Source: Bombus terrestris (taxonomy: Eukaryota; Arthropoda; Insecta; Hymenoptera; Apidae). Taken from it: 64,000 nucleotides of DNA. The position numbers were made by a program, and so were the translations under genes. Below, piece by piece: positions 1 to 12,500 of the stretch (position 1 is its first letter; every line of letters starts with the position of its first letter). The stretch covers positions 310,001 through 374,000 of the forward strand of contig NC_063273.1 in the NCBI RefSeq assembly GCF_910591885.1, written 5' to 3'. The notes under the pieces are model-generated. The model searched no databases, had not been told where the DNA came from, and worked only from the letters and a program-made list of their open reading frames with translations.

Positions 1-400
1 CGTTGGACATCGTTGGACACCGTGGGACAACGTGGGACAACGTGGGACACCGTTGGACACCGTGGGACAACGTGGGACAACGTGGGACAACGTGGGACAA
101 CGTGGGACAACGTGGGACAACGTAGGACAACGTGGGACAACGTGGGACACCGTTGGACAGCGTTGGACAACGTGGGACAACGTGGGACAACGTGGGACAA
201 CGTGGGACAACGTGGGACAACGTGGGACAACGTGGGACAACGTGGGACAACGTGGGACACCGTGGGACACCGTTGGACACCGTTGGACATCGTTGGACAC
301 CGTGGGACAACGTGGGACAACGTGGGACACCGTTGGACACCGTGGGACAACGTGGGACAACGTGGGACAACGTGGGACAACGTGGGACAACGTGGGACAA

Positions 401-720
401 CGTAGGACAACGTGGGACAACGTGGGACACCGTTGGACATCGTTGGACAACGTGGGACATCGTGGGACAACGTGGGACAACGTGGGACAACGTGGGACAA
501 CGTGGGACACCGTTGGACACCGTGGGACACCGTTGGACACCGTTGGACACCGTGGGACACCGTTGGACACCGTTGGACATCGTTGGACACCGTTCGACAC
601 CGTTGGACACCGTTGGACACCGTGGGACAACGTGGGACAACGTGGGACAACGTGGGACAACGTGGGACAACGTGGGACAACGTGGGACAACGTGGGACAA
701 CGTGGGACAACGTGGGACAC
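401..720. repeat. Block gamma, copy 1 (duplicated 3,650 bp downstream)
   Basis: This stretch opens with the TAG-bearing unit CGTAGGACAA at 401 and contains the rare unit CGTTCGACAC at 591, followed by a run of nine Ga units ending in Gc at 711. The same order of units recurs at 4,051-4,370 with markers at 4,051, 4,241 and 4,361, all at an offset of 3,650 bp. It is a dispersed duplication within the array, not a gene. CGTTCGACAC creates a TCGA tetramer, which is otherwise rare here (also at 1,681, 1,901, 4,471, 19,681 and 25,031). Confidence 0.8.
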
Positions 721-840
721 CGTTGGACATCGTTGGACAACGTGGGACAACGTGGGACAACGTGGGACAACGTGGGACAACGTGGGACAACGTGGGACAC
801 CGTTGGACACCGTGGGACACCGTTGGACACCGTTGGACAT

Positions 841-1530
841 CGTTGGACACCGTGGGACAACGTGGGACAACGTGGGACAACGTGGGACACCGTTGGACAC
901 CGTGGGACAACGTGGGACAACGTGGGACAACGTGGGACACCGTTGGACATCGTTGGACATCGTTGGACATCGTTGGACACCGTTGGACACCGTTGGACAC
1001 CGTTGGACACCGTTGGACATCGGTGGACATCGTGGGACACCGTTGGACACCGTTGGACATCGTTGGACACCGTTGGACACCGTGGCACAACGTGGGACAA
1101 CGTGGGACAACGTGGGACAACGTGGGACAACGTGGGACAACGTGGGACAACGTGGGACAACGTGGGACACCGTTGGACACCGTGGGACACCGTTGGACAA
1201 CGTGGGACACCGTTGGACACCGTTGGACACCGTGGGACACCGTTGGACACCGTTGGACATCGTTGGACACCGTTGGACACCGTTGGACACCGTTGGACAC
1301 CGTTGGACACCGTGGGACAACGTGGGACAACGTGGGACAACGTGCGACAACGTGGGACAACGTGGGACAACGTGGGACAACGTGGGACAACGTGGGACAA
1401 CGTGGGACAACGTGGGACAACGTGGGACAACGTGGGACAACGTGGGACAACGTGGGACAACGTGGGACAACGTGGGACAACGTGGGACAACGTGGGACAC
1501 CGTGGGACACCGTTGGACACCGTTGGACAT
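841..1530. repeat. Block alpha, copy 1
   Basis: Unit order from 841 to 1,530 matches 2,971-3,660 at a constant offset of 2,130 bp. Diagnostic units are CGGTGGACAT at 1,021, CGTGGCACAA at 1,081 and CGTGCGACAA at 1,341. Related versions with the same markers lie near 7,621/7,851 and 13,231/13,481, so alpha is one of the most widely copied modules in the left half. Divergence starts where 1,531 is Ta but its partner 3,661 is Tc. Confidence 0.8.
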
Positions 1531-2040
1531 CGTTGGACAACGTGGGACATCGTGGGACAACGTGGGACAACGTGGGACAACGTGGGACAACGTGGGACAC
1601 CGTTGGACACCGTGGGACACCGTTGGACACCGTTGGACACCGTGGGACACCGTTGGACACCGTTGGACATCGTTGGACACCGTTCGACACCGTTGGACAC
1701 CGTTGGACACCGTGGGACAACGTGGGACAACGTGGGACAACGTGGGACAACGTGGGACAACGTGGGACAACGTGGGACAACGTGGGACAACGTGGGACAC
1801 CGTTGGACACCGTGGGACAACGTGGGACAACGTGGGACAACGTGGGACAACGTGGGACAACGTGGGACAACGTAGGACAACGTGGGACAACGTGGGACAC
1901 CGTTCGACACCGTTGGACACCGTTGGACACCGTGGGACAACGTGGGACAACGTGGGACAACGTGGGACAACGTGGGACAACGTGGGACAACGTGGGACAA
2001 CGTGGGACAACGTGGGACACCGTGGGACACCGTTGGACAC

Positions 2041-2240
2041 CGTTGGACATCGTTGGACACCGTGGGACAACGTGGGACAACGTGGGACACCGTTGGACAC
2101 CGTGGGACAACGTGGGACAACGTGGGACAACGTGGGACAACGTGGGACAACGTGGGACAACGTAGGACAACGTGGGACAACGTGGGACACCGTTGGACAT
2201 CGTTGGACAACGTGGGACATCGTGGGACAACGTGGGACAA
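2041..2240. repeat. Representative TAG module (20-unit conserved string)
   Basis: The order here is Tt, Tc, Ga, Ga, Gc, Tc, six Ga, then CGTAGGACAA at 2,161, then Ga, Gc, Tt, Ta, Gt. Almost the same string, with exactly six Ga before the TAG unit, recurs through the window. TAG units start at 121, 401, 1,871, 2,161, 3,771, 4,051, 4,441, 4,841, 6,361, 6,981, 8,161, 8,441, 9,481, 12,501, 13,771, 14,041, 15,211, 16,141, 18,451, 21,641, 23,021, 26,981, 29,751, 33,122, 34,132, 36,992, 39,762, 43,133, 44,143, 48,674, 49,684, 54,215, 55,225, 59,426, 60,786, 61,186, 61,656, 62,066, 62,356 and 62,806, among others; not every one keeps the full string. These units supply nearly all forward-strand TAG stops. 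The module is the best short landmark for block boundaries. Confidence 0.85.
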
Positions 2241-2960
2241 CGTGGGACAACGTGGGACAACGTGGGACACCGTTGGAGACCGTGGGACACCGTTGGACAC
2301 CGTGGGACACCGTTGGACACCGTTGGACACCGTTGGACATCTTTGGACACCGTTGGACACCGTTGGACACCGTTGGACACCGTGGGACAACGTGGGACAA
2401 CGTGGGACAACGTGGGACAACGTGGGACAACGTGGGACAACGTGGGACAACGTGGGACAACGTGGGACAACGTGGGACAACGTGGGACAACGTGGGACAA
2501 CGTGGGACAACGTGGGACAACGTGGGACAACGTGGGACACCGTTGGACATCGTTGGACAAAGTGGGACAACGTGGGACAACGTGGGACAACGTGGGACAA
2601 CGTGGGACAACGTGGGACACCGTTGGACACCGTGGGACACCGTTGGACACCGTTGGACGTCGTTGGACACCGTGGGACAACGTGGGACAACGTGGGACAA
2701 CGTGGGACAAAGTTGGACACCGTGGGACAACGTGGGACAACGTGGGACAACGTGGGACACCGTTGGACACCGTTGGACATCGTTGGACATCGTGGGACAA
2801 CGTGGGACACCGTTGGGCACCGTTGGACATCGTTGGACACCGTGGGACAACGTGGGACACCGTTGGACACCGTTGGACACCGTTGGACACCGTTGGACAT
2901 CGGTGGACATCGTGGGACACCGTTGGACACCGTTGGACATCGTTGGACAACGTGGGACAC
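2161..2960. repeat. Block beta, copy 1
   Basis: This block shares rare units with 4,841-5,600. CGTTGGAGAC at 2,271 pairs with 4,951 and CTTTGGACAC at 2,341 pairs with 5,021, both at offset 2,680. CGTTGGACGT at 2,651 pairs with 5,291, AGTTGGACAC at 2,711 with 5,351, and CGTTGGGCAC at 2,811 with 5,451, all at offset 2,640. The 40-bp change in offset means four whole decamers were gained or lost inside the block, in the Ga run that follows CTTTGGACAC. The CTTTGG unit may be the type from which the 11-bp HOR marker arose. Confidence 0.82.
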
Positions 2961-2970
2961 CGTTGGACAT

Positions 2971-3660
2971 CGTTGGACACCGTGGGACAACGTGGGACAA
3001 CGTGGGACAACGTGGGACACCGTTGGACACCGTGGGACAACGTGGGACAACGTGGGACAACGTGGGACACCGTTGGACATCGTTGGACATCGTTGGACAT
3101 CGTTGGACACCGTTGGACACCGTTGGACACCGTTGGACACCGTTGGACATCGGTGGACATCGTGGGACACCGTTGGACACCGTTGGACATCGTTGGACAC
3201 CGTTGGACACCGTGGCACAACGTGGGACAACGTGGGACAACGTGGGACAACGTGGGACAACGTGGGACAACGTGGGACAACGTGGGACAACGTGGGACAC
3301 CGTTGGACACCGTGGGACACCGTTGGACAACGTGGGACACCGTTGGACACCGTTGGACACCGTGGGACACCGTTGGACACCGTTGGACATCGTTGGACAC
3401 CGTTGGACACCGTTGGACACCGTTGGACACCGTTGGACACCGTGGGACAACGTGGGACAACGTGGGACAACGTGCGACAACGTGGGACAACGTGGGACAA
3501 CGTGGGACAACGTGGGACAACGTGGGACAACGTGGGACAACGTGGGACAACGTGGGACAACGTGGGACAACGTGGGACAACGTGGGACAACGTGGGACAA
3601 CGTGGGACAACGTGGGACAACGTGGGACACCGTGGGACACCGTTGGACACCGTTGGACAT
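2971..3660. repeat. Block alpha, copy 2
   Basis: Copy of 841-1,530 at an offset of 2,130 bp, with CGTGGCACAA at 3,211 and CGTGCGACAA at 3,471. It runs directly into the six-Ga TAG module ending at 3,771, whereas copy 1 runs into a different string. The two copies are therefore mosaic rather than parts of one simple tandem period. Confidence 0.8.
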
Positions 3661-4050
3661 CGTTGGACACCGTGGGACAACGTGGGACAACGTGGGACAC
3701 CGTTGGACACCGTGGGACAACGTGGGACAACGTGGGACAACGTGGGACAACGTGGGACAACGTGGGACAACGTAGGACAACGTGGGACAACGTGGGACAC
3801 CGTTGGACATCGTTGGACAACGTGGGACATCGTGGGACAACGTGGGACAACGTGGGACAACGTGGGACAACGTGGGACAACGTGGGACAACGTGGGACAA
3901 CGTGGGACACCGTGGGACACCGTGGGACACCGTTGGACATCGTTGGACACCGTGGGACAACGTGGGACAACGTGGGACACCGTTGGACACCGTGGGACAA
4001 CGTGGGACAACGTGGGACAACGTGGGACAACGTGGGACAACGTGGGACAA

Positions 4051-4370
4051 CGTAGGACAACGTGGGACAACGTGGGACACCGTTGGACATCGTTGGACAA
4101 CGTGGGACATCGTGGGACAACGTGGAACAACGTGGGACAACGTGGGACAACGTGGGACACCGTTGGACACCGTGGGACACCGTTGGACACCGTTGGACAC
4201 CGTGGGACACCGTTGGACACCGTTGGACATCGTTGGACACCGTTCGACACCGTTGGACACCGTTGGACACCGTGGGACAACGTGGGACAACGTGGGACAA
4301 CGTGGGACAACGTGGGACAACGTGGGACAACGTGGGACAACGTGGGACAACGTGGGACAACGTGGGACAC
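4051..4370. repeat. Block gamma, copy 2
   Basis: Partner of 401-720 at an offset of 3,650 bp. It carries the TAG unit at 4,051, CGTTCGACAC at 4,241 and the nine-Ga run ending at 4,361. It has one private change, CGTGGAACAA at 4,121, where copy 1 has Ga. Confidence 0.78.
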
Positions 4371-4500
4371 CGTTGGACACCGTGGGACAACGTGGGACAA
4401 CGTGGGACAACGTGGGACAACGTGGGACAACGTGGGACAACGTAGGACAACGTGGGACAACGTGGGACACCGTTCGACACCGTTGGACACCGTTGGACAC

Positions 4501-4690
4501 CGTGGGACAACGTGGGACAACGTGGGACAACGTGGGACAACGTGGGACAACGTGGGACAACGTGGGACAACGTGGGACAACGTGGGACAACGTGGGACAA
4601 CGTGGGACAACGTGGGACAACGTGGGACAACGTGGGACAACGTGGGACAACGTGGGACAACGTGGGACAACGTGGGACAACGTGGGACAA
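4501..4690 (+). other. Longest perfect run of CGTGGGACAA (19 units); G-quadruplex motif
   Basis: Nineteen identical Ga units follow one another, the longest perfect run I found; a 16-unit run at 39,982-40,141 is next. Each unit contributes one GGG, and successive GGG tracts are separated by exactly seven bases (ACAACGT). Any four neighbouring Ga units therefore satisfy the canonical G3-N1-7 quadruplex rule at its upper loop limit. The complementary strand has the matching C-tract (i-motif) pattern. Whether such long-loop structures form is an inference. The run is also where slippage or length change would be most expected. Confidence 0.8.
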
Positions 4691-4840
4691 CGTGGGACAC
4701 CGTGGGACACCGTTGGACACCGTTGGACATCGTTGGACACCGTGGGACAACGTGGGACAACGTGGGACACCGTTGGACACCGTGGGACAACGTGGGACAA
4801 CGTGGGACAACGTGGGACAACGTGGGACAACGTGGGACAA

Positions 4841-5600
4841 CGTAGGACAACGTGGGACAACGTGGGACACCGTTGGACATCGTTGGACAACGTGGGACAC
4901 CGTGGGACAACGTGGGACAACGTGGGACAACGTGGGACAACGTGGGACACCGTTGGAGACCGTGGGACACCGTTGGACACCGTTGGACACCGTGGGACAC
5001 CGTTGGACACCGTTGGACATCTTTGGACACCGTTGGACACCGTTGGACACCGTTGGACACCGTGGGACAACGTGGGACAACGTGGGACAACGTGGGACAA
5101 CGTGGGACAACGTGGGACAACGTGGGACAACGTGGGACAACGTGGGACAACGTGGGACAACGTGGGACAACGTGGGACACCGTTGGACATCGTTGGACAA
5201 AGTGGGACAACGTGGGACAACGTGGGACAACGTGGGACAACGTGGGACAACGTGGGACACCGTTGGACACCGTGGGACACCGTTGGACACCGTTGGACGT
5301 CGTTGGACACCGTGGGACAACGTGGGACAACGTGGGACAACGTGGGACAAAGTTGGACACCGTGGGACAACGTGGGACAACGTGGGACAACGTGGGACAC
5401 CGTTGGACACCGTTGGACATCGTTGGACATCGTGGGACAACGTGGGACACCGTTGGGCACCGTTGGACATCGTTGGACACCGTGGGACAACGTGGGACAC
5501 CGTTGGACACCGTTGGACACCGTTGGACACCGTTGGACATCGGTGGACATCGTGGGACACCGTTGGACACCGTTGGACATCGTTGGACAACGTGGGACAC
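4841..5600. repeat. Block beta, copy 2
   Basis: Partner of 2,161-2,960 with the same series of rare units (CGTTGGAGAC 4,951; CTTTGGACAC 5,021; CGTTGGACGT 5,291; AGTTGGACAC 5,351; CGTTGGGCAC 5,451; CGGTGGACAT 5,541). Offset is 2,680 bp at the left end and 2,640 bp at the right end. Immediately downstream, TGTTGGACAC at 5,621 is one of the few units whose CpG has changed to TpG. Confidence 0.82.
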
Positions 5601-5680
5601 CGTTGGACACCGTGGGACACTGTTGGACACCGTTGGACATCGTTGGACACCGTGGGACAACGTGGGACAACGTGGGACAA

Positions 5681-5700
5681 CGTGGGAAACCATGGAAGAA
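5681..5700. repeat. CGTGGGAAAC CATGGAAGAA doublet (first of six CCATGG landmarks)
   Basis: Two adjacent altered decamers create CCATGG at their junction. The same doublet, with CATGGAACAA as the second unit, recurs at 6,091, 12,061, 17,801, 18,221 and 22,791, and I found none to the right of 22,810. The spacings 12,061 to 17,801 (5,740 bp) and 18,221 to 22,791 (4,570 bp) match the block duplications, so copies were inherited within larger segments. The first copy has one further private change (CAA to GAA). Confidence 0.88.
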
Positions 5701-6980
5701 CGTGGGACAACATGGGACAACGTGGGACAACGAGGGACACCGTTGGACATCGTTGGACACCGTGGGACAACGTGGGACAACGTGGGACAACGTGGGACAC
5801 CGTTGGACACCGTGGGACACCGTTGGACAACGTGGGACAAGGTGGGACAACGTGGGACAACGTGGGACAACGTGGGACAACGTGGGACAACGTGGGACAA
5901 CGTGGGACAACGTGGGACAACGTGGGACACCGTTGGACACCGTGGGACACCGTTGGACAACGTGGGACAACGTCAGACAACGTGGGACAACGTGGGACAA
6001 CGTGGGACACCGTTGGACACCGTGGGACACCGTTGGACACCGTTGGACATCGTTGGACACCGTGGGACAACGTGGGACAACGTGGGACAACGTGGGAAAC
6101 CATGGAACAACGTGGGACAACGTGGGACAACGTGGGACAACGTGGGACAACGTGGGACACCGTTGGACATCGTTGGACACCGTGGGACAACGTGGGACAA
6201 CGTGGGACAACGTGGGACAACGTGGGACACCGTTGGACATCGTTGGACACCGTGGGACAACGTGGGACAACGTGGGACACCGTTGGACACCGTTGGACAT
6301 CGTTGGACACCGTTGGACACCGTGGGACAACGTGGGACAACGTGGGACAACGTGGGACAACGTAGGACAACGTGGGACAACGTGGGACACCGTTGGACAT
6401 CGTTGGACAACGTGGGACATCGTGGGACAACGTGGGACAACGTGGGACAACGTGGGACAACGTGGGACAACGTAGGACATCGTGGGACACCGTTGGACAC
6501 CGTTGGACATCGTTGGACACCGTTGGACACCGTTGGACAACGTGGGACAACGTGGGACAACGTGGGACAACGTGGGACAACGTGGGACAACGTGGGACAA
6601 CGTGGGACAACGTGGGACAACGTGGGACAAAGTTGGACACCGTGGGACAACGTGGGACAACGTGGGACAACGTGGGACACCGTTGGACATCGTTGGACAT
6701 CGTTGGACATCGTTGGACACCGTTGGACACCGTTGGACACCGTTGGACACCGTTGGACATCGGTGGACATCGTGGGACACCGTTGGACACCGTTGGACAT
6801 CGTTGGACACCGTTGGACACCGTGGCACAACGTGGGACAACGTGGGACAACGTGGGACAACGTGGGACAACGTGGGACAACGTGGGACAACGTGGGACAC
6901 CGTTGGACACCGTGGGACACCGTTGGACAACGTGGGACAACGTGGGACAACGTGGGACAACGTGGGACAACGTGGGACAA

Positions 6981-9900
6981 CGTAGGACAACGTGGGACAA
7001 CGTGGGACATCGTTGGACACCGTGGGACAACGTGGGACAACGTGGGACAACGTGGGACACCGTTGGACACCGTGGGACAACGTGGGACAACGTGGGACAA
7101 CGTGGGACACCGTTGGACATCGTTGGACATCGTTGGACATCGTTGGACACCGTTGGACACCGTTGGACACCGTTGGACACCGTTGGACACCGTTGGACAC
7201 CGTTGGACACCGTGGGACAACGTGGGACAACGTGGGACAACGTGGGACAACGTGGGACAACGTGGGACAACGTGGGACAACGTGGGACAACGTGGGACAA
7301 CGTGGGACAACGTGGGACAACGTGGGACAACGTGGGACAACGTGGGACAACGTGGGACAACGTGGGACACCGTTGGACATCGTTGGACAACGTGGGACAA
7401 CGTGGGACAACGTGGGACAACGTGGGACACCGTTGGACACCGTGGGACAACGTGGGACAACGTGGGACAACGTGGGACACCGTTGGACATCGTTGGACAT
7501 CGTTGGACATCGTTGGACACCGTTGGACACCGTTGGACACCGTTGGACACCGTTGGACATCGGTGGACATCGTGGGACACCGTTGGACACCGTTGGACAT
7601 CGTTGGACACCGTTGGACACCGTGGCACAACGTGGGACAACGTGGGACAACGTGGGACAACGTGGGACAACGTGGGACAACGTGGGACAACGTGGGACAC
7701 CGTTGGACACCGTGGGACACCGTTGGACAACGTGGGACACCGTTGGACACCGTTGGACACCGTGGGACACCGTTGGACACCGTTGGACATCGTTGGACAC
7801 CGTTGGACACCGTTGGACACCGTTGGACACCGTTGGACACCGTGGGACAACGTGCGACAACGTGGGACAACGTGCGACAACGTGGGACAACGTGGGACAA
7901 CGTGGGACAACGTGGGACAACGTGGGACAACGTGGGACAACGTGGGACAACGTGGGACAACGTGGGACAACGTGGGACAACGTGGGACAACGTGGGACAA
8001 CGTGGGACAACGTGGGACACCGTGGGACACCGTTGGACACCGTTGGACATCGTTGGACACCGTGGGACAACGTGGGACAACGTGGGACACCGTTGGACAC
8101 CGTGGGACAACGTGGGACAACGTGGGACAACGTGGGACAACGTGGGACAACGTGGGACAACGTAGGACAACGTGGGACAACGTGGGACACCGTTGGACAT
8201 CGTTGGACAACGTGGGACATCGTGGGACAACGTGGGACAACGTGGGACAACGTGGGACAACGTGGGACAACGTGGGACAACGTGGGACAACGTGGGACAC
8301 CGTGGGACACCGTGGGACACAGTTGGACATCGTTGGACACCGTGGGACAACGTGGGACAACGTGGGACACCGTTGGACACCGTGGGACAACGTGGGACAA
8401 CGTGGGACAACGTGGGACAACGTGGGACAACGTGGGACAACGTAGGACAACGTGGGACAACGTGGGACACCGTTGGACATCGTTGGACAACGTGGGACAT
8501 CGTGGGACAACGTGGGACAACGTGGGACAACGTGGGACAACGTGGGACACCGTTGGACACCGTGGGACAACGTGGGACAACGTGGGACAACGTGGGACAC
8601 CGTTGGACACCGTTGGACATCGTTGGACACCGTTGGACACCGTGGGACAACGTGGGACAACGTGGGACAACGTGGGACAACGTGGGACAACGTGGGACAA
8701 CGTGGGACAACGTGGGACAACGTGGGACAACGTGGGACATCGTGGGACAACGTGGGACAACGTGGGACAACGTGGGACAACGTGGGACACCGTTGGACAA
8801 CGTGGGACACCGTTGGACATCGTTGGACACCGTGGGACAACGTGGGACAACGTGGGACAACGTGGGACACCGTTGGACACCGTTGGACATCGTTGGACAT
8901 CGTTGGACATCGTGGGACACCGTTGGACATCGTTGGACATCGTTGGACACCGTTGGACATCGTTGGACATCGTTGGACATCGTTGGACACCGTTGGACAC
9001 CGTTGGACACCGTTGGACACCGTTGGACATCGGTGGACATCGTGGGACACCGTTGGACACCGTTGGACATCGTTGGACACCGTTGGACACCGTGGGACAA
9101 CGTGGGACAACGTGGGACAACGTGGGACAACGTGGGACAACGTGGGACAACGTGGGACAACGTGGGACACCGTTGGACACCGTTGGACATCGTTGGACAC
9201 CGTTGGACACCGTGGGACAACGTGGGACAACGTGGGACAACGTGGGACAACGTGGGACACCGTTGGACACCGTGGGACACCGTTGGACACCGTGGGACAA
9301 CGTGGGACAACGTGGGACAACGTGGGACAACGTGGGACAACGTGGGACATCGTGGGACAACGTGGGACAACGTGGGACAACGTGGGACAACGTGGGACAC
9401 CGTTGGACAACGTGGGACACCGTTGGGCATCGTTGGACACCGTGGGACAACGTGGGACAACGTGGGACAACGTGGGACAACGTAGGACAACGTGGGACAA
9501 CGTGGGACACCGTTGGACATCGTTGGACAACGTGGGACATCGTGGGACAACGTGGGACAACGTGGGACAACGTGGGACAACGTGGGACACCGTTGGACAC
9601 CGTGGGACACCGTTGGACACCGTTGGACACCGTGGGACACCGTTGGACATCGTTGGACATCGTTGGACACCGTTGGACACCGTTGGACACCGTTGGACAC
9701 CGTGGGACAACGTGGGACAACGTGGGACAACGTGGGACAACGTGGGACAACGTGGGACAACGTGGGACAACGTGGGACAACGTGGGACAACGTGGGACAA
9801 CGTGGGACAACGTGGGACAACGTGGGACAACGTGGGACACCGTTGGACATCGTTGGACAACGTGGGACAACGTGGGACAACGTGGGACAACGTGGGACAA

Positions 9901-12500
9901 CGTGGGACAACGTGGGACACCGTTGGACACCGTGGGACACCGTTGGACATCGTTGGACACCGTGGGACAACGTGGGACAACGTGGGACAACGTGGGACAC
10001 CGTTGGACACCGTGGGACAACGTGGGACAACGTGGGACAACGTGGGACACCGTTGGACATCGTTGGACATCGTTGGACATCGTGGGACACCGTTGGACAC
10101 CGTTGGACATCGTTGGACACCGTGGGACATCGTGGGACAACGTGGGACAACGTGGGACAACGTGGGACAACGTGGGACAGCGTTGGACAACGTGGGACAC
10201 CGTTGGACATCGTTGGACACCGTGGGACAACGTGGGACAACGTGGGACACCGTTGGACAACGTGGGACAACGTGGGACATCGTGGGACAACGTGGGACAA
10301 CGTGGGACAACGTGGGACAACGTGGGACACCGTTGGACAACGTGGGACACCGTTGGGCATCGTTGGACACCGTGGGACAACGTGGGACAACGTGGGACAA
10401 CGTGGGACAACGTAGGAAAACGTGGGACAACGTGGGACACCGTTGGACATCGTTGGACAACGTGGGACATCGTGGGACAACGTGGGACAACGTGGGACAA
10501 CGTGGGACAACGTGGGACACCGTTGGACACCGTGGGACACCGTTGGACACCGTTGGACACCGTGGGACACCGTTGGACATCGTTGGACATCGTTGGACAC
10601 CGTTGGACACCGTTGGACACCGTTGGACACCGTGGGACAACGTGGGACAACGTGGGACAACGTGGGACAACGTGGGACAACGTGGGACAACGTGGGACAA
10701 CGTGGGACAACGTGGGACAACGTGGGACAACGTGGGACAACGTGGGACAACGTGGGACAACGTGGGACACCGTTGGACATCGTTGGACAACGTGGGACAA
10801 CGTGGGACAACGTGGGACAACGTGGGACAACGTGGGACAACGTGGGACACCGTTGGACACCGTGGGACACCGTTGGACATCGTTGCACACCGTGGGACAA
10901 CGTGGGACAACGTGGGAAAACGTGGGACACCGTTGGACACCGTGGGACAACGTGGGACAACGTGGGACAACGTGGGACACCGTTGGACATCGTTGGACAT
11001 CGTTGGACATCGTTGGACACCGTTGGACACCGTTGGACACCGTTGGACACCGTTGGACATCGGTGGACATCGTGGGACACCGTTGGACACCGTTGGACAT
11101 CGTTGGACACCGTTGGACACAGTGGCACAACGTGGGACAACGTGGGACAACGTGGGACAACGTGGGACAACGTGGGACACCGTTGGACACCGTGGGACAC
11201 CGTTGGACACCGTTGGACATCGTTGGACAATGTGGGACAACGTGGGACAACGTGGGACAACGTGGGACACCGTTGGACACCGTGGGACACCGTTGGACAC
11301 CGTTGGACATCGTTGGACACCGTGGGACAACGTGGGACAACGTGGGACAACGTGGGACAACGTGGGACAACGTGGGACACCGTTGGACACCGTGGGACAA
11401 CGTGGGACAACGTGGGACACCGTTGGACACCGTTGGACATCGTTGGACATCGTTGGACATCGTGGGACACCGTTGGACATCGTTGGACACCGTGGGACAA
11501 CGTGGGACAACGTGGGACAACGTGGGACAACGTGGGACAACGTGGGACACCGTTGGACAACGTGGGACACCGTTGGACATCGTTGGACACCGTGGGACAA
11601 CGTGGGACACCGTTGGACACCGTTGGACATCGTTGGACATCGTTGGACATCGTGGGACACCGTTGGACATCGTTGGACATCGTTGGACACCGTTGGACAT
11701 CGTTGGACATCGTTGGACATCGTTGGACACCGTTGGACACCGTTGGACACCATTGGACACCGTTGGACATCGGTGGACATCGTGGGACACCGTTGGACAC
11801 CGTTGGACATCGTTGGACACCGTGGGACAACGTGGGACAACGTGGGACAACGTGGGACAACGTGGGACAACGTGGGACAACGTGGGACAACGTGGGACAC
11901 CGTTGGACACCGTGGGACACCGTTGGACAACGTGGGACAACGTGGGACAACGTGGGACAACGTGGGACAACGTGGGACACCGTTGGACACCGTGGGACAC
12001 CGTTGGACACCGTTGGACATCGTTGGACACCGTGGGACAACGTGGGACAACGTGGGACAACGTGGGAAACCATGGAACAACGTGGGACAACGTGGGACAA
12101 CGTGGGACAACGTGGGACACCGTTGGACATCGTTGGACACCGTGGGACAACGTGGGACACCGTTGGACATCGTTGGACACCGTGGGACAACGTGGGACAA
12201 CGTGGGACAACGTGGGACACCGTTGGACACCGTGGGACACCGTTGGACACCGTTGGACACCGTTGGACACCGTTGGACATCGGTGGACATCGTGGGACAC
12301 CGTTGGACACCGTTGGACATCGTTGGACACCGTTGGACACCGTGGCACAACGTGGGACAACGTGGGACAACGTGGGACAACGTGGGACAACGTGGGACAA
12401 CGTGGGACAACGTGGGACACCGTTGGACACCGTGGGACACCGTTGGACAACGTGGGACAACGTGGGACAACGTGGGACAACGTGGGACAACGTGGGACAA
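6981..12500. repeat. Block delta, copy 1 (about 5.5 kb)
   Basis: This runs from the TAG unit at 6,981 to just before the one at 12,501. Its markers reappear in order in copy 2: CGTGGCACAA 7,621 to 13,231 and TAG 8,161 to 13,771 (offset 5,610), TAG 8,441 to 14,041 (5,600), TAG 9,481 to 15,211 and TGTGGGACAA 11,231 to 16,961 (5,730), and the CCATGG doublet 12,061 to 17,801 (5,740). All offsets are multiples of 10, so divergence in length is by whole decamers. It contains a related version of block alpha and a nested 930-bp duplication. Confidence 0.83.
9481..11010. repeat. Nested 930-bp duplication inside delta copy 1
   Basis: Unit order from the TAG unit at 9,481 to about 10,080 is repeated from 10,411 to about 11,010 at offset 930 bp. 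After that, 10,081 (Gc) and 11,011 (Tc) part company. The second copy opens with the private variant CGTAGGAAAA at 10,411. It also has CGTTGCACAC at 10,881 and CGTGGGAAAA at 10,911, which the first lacks. Confidence 0.78.

Noticed and set aside
32..3775. Long forward open frames (hundreds to over 4,000 codons) with a 10-residue cycle such as DNVGQRGTTW
   Set aside because: All three forward frames are open in the same way, the only stops come from CGTAGG units, start codons are just ATGGG/ATG at arbitrary unit variants, and no promoter, ribosome site, splice structure or domain is seen.
5691..5700. ACCATGG as a Kozak-like translation start
   Set aside because: It is created by a mutated decamer doublet copied six times; the reading downstream is the same repeat cycle and ends at the next in-frame TAG unit.
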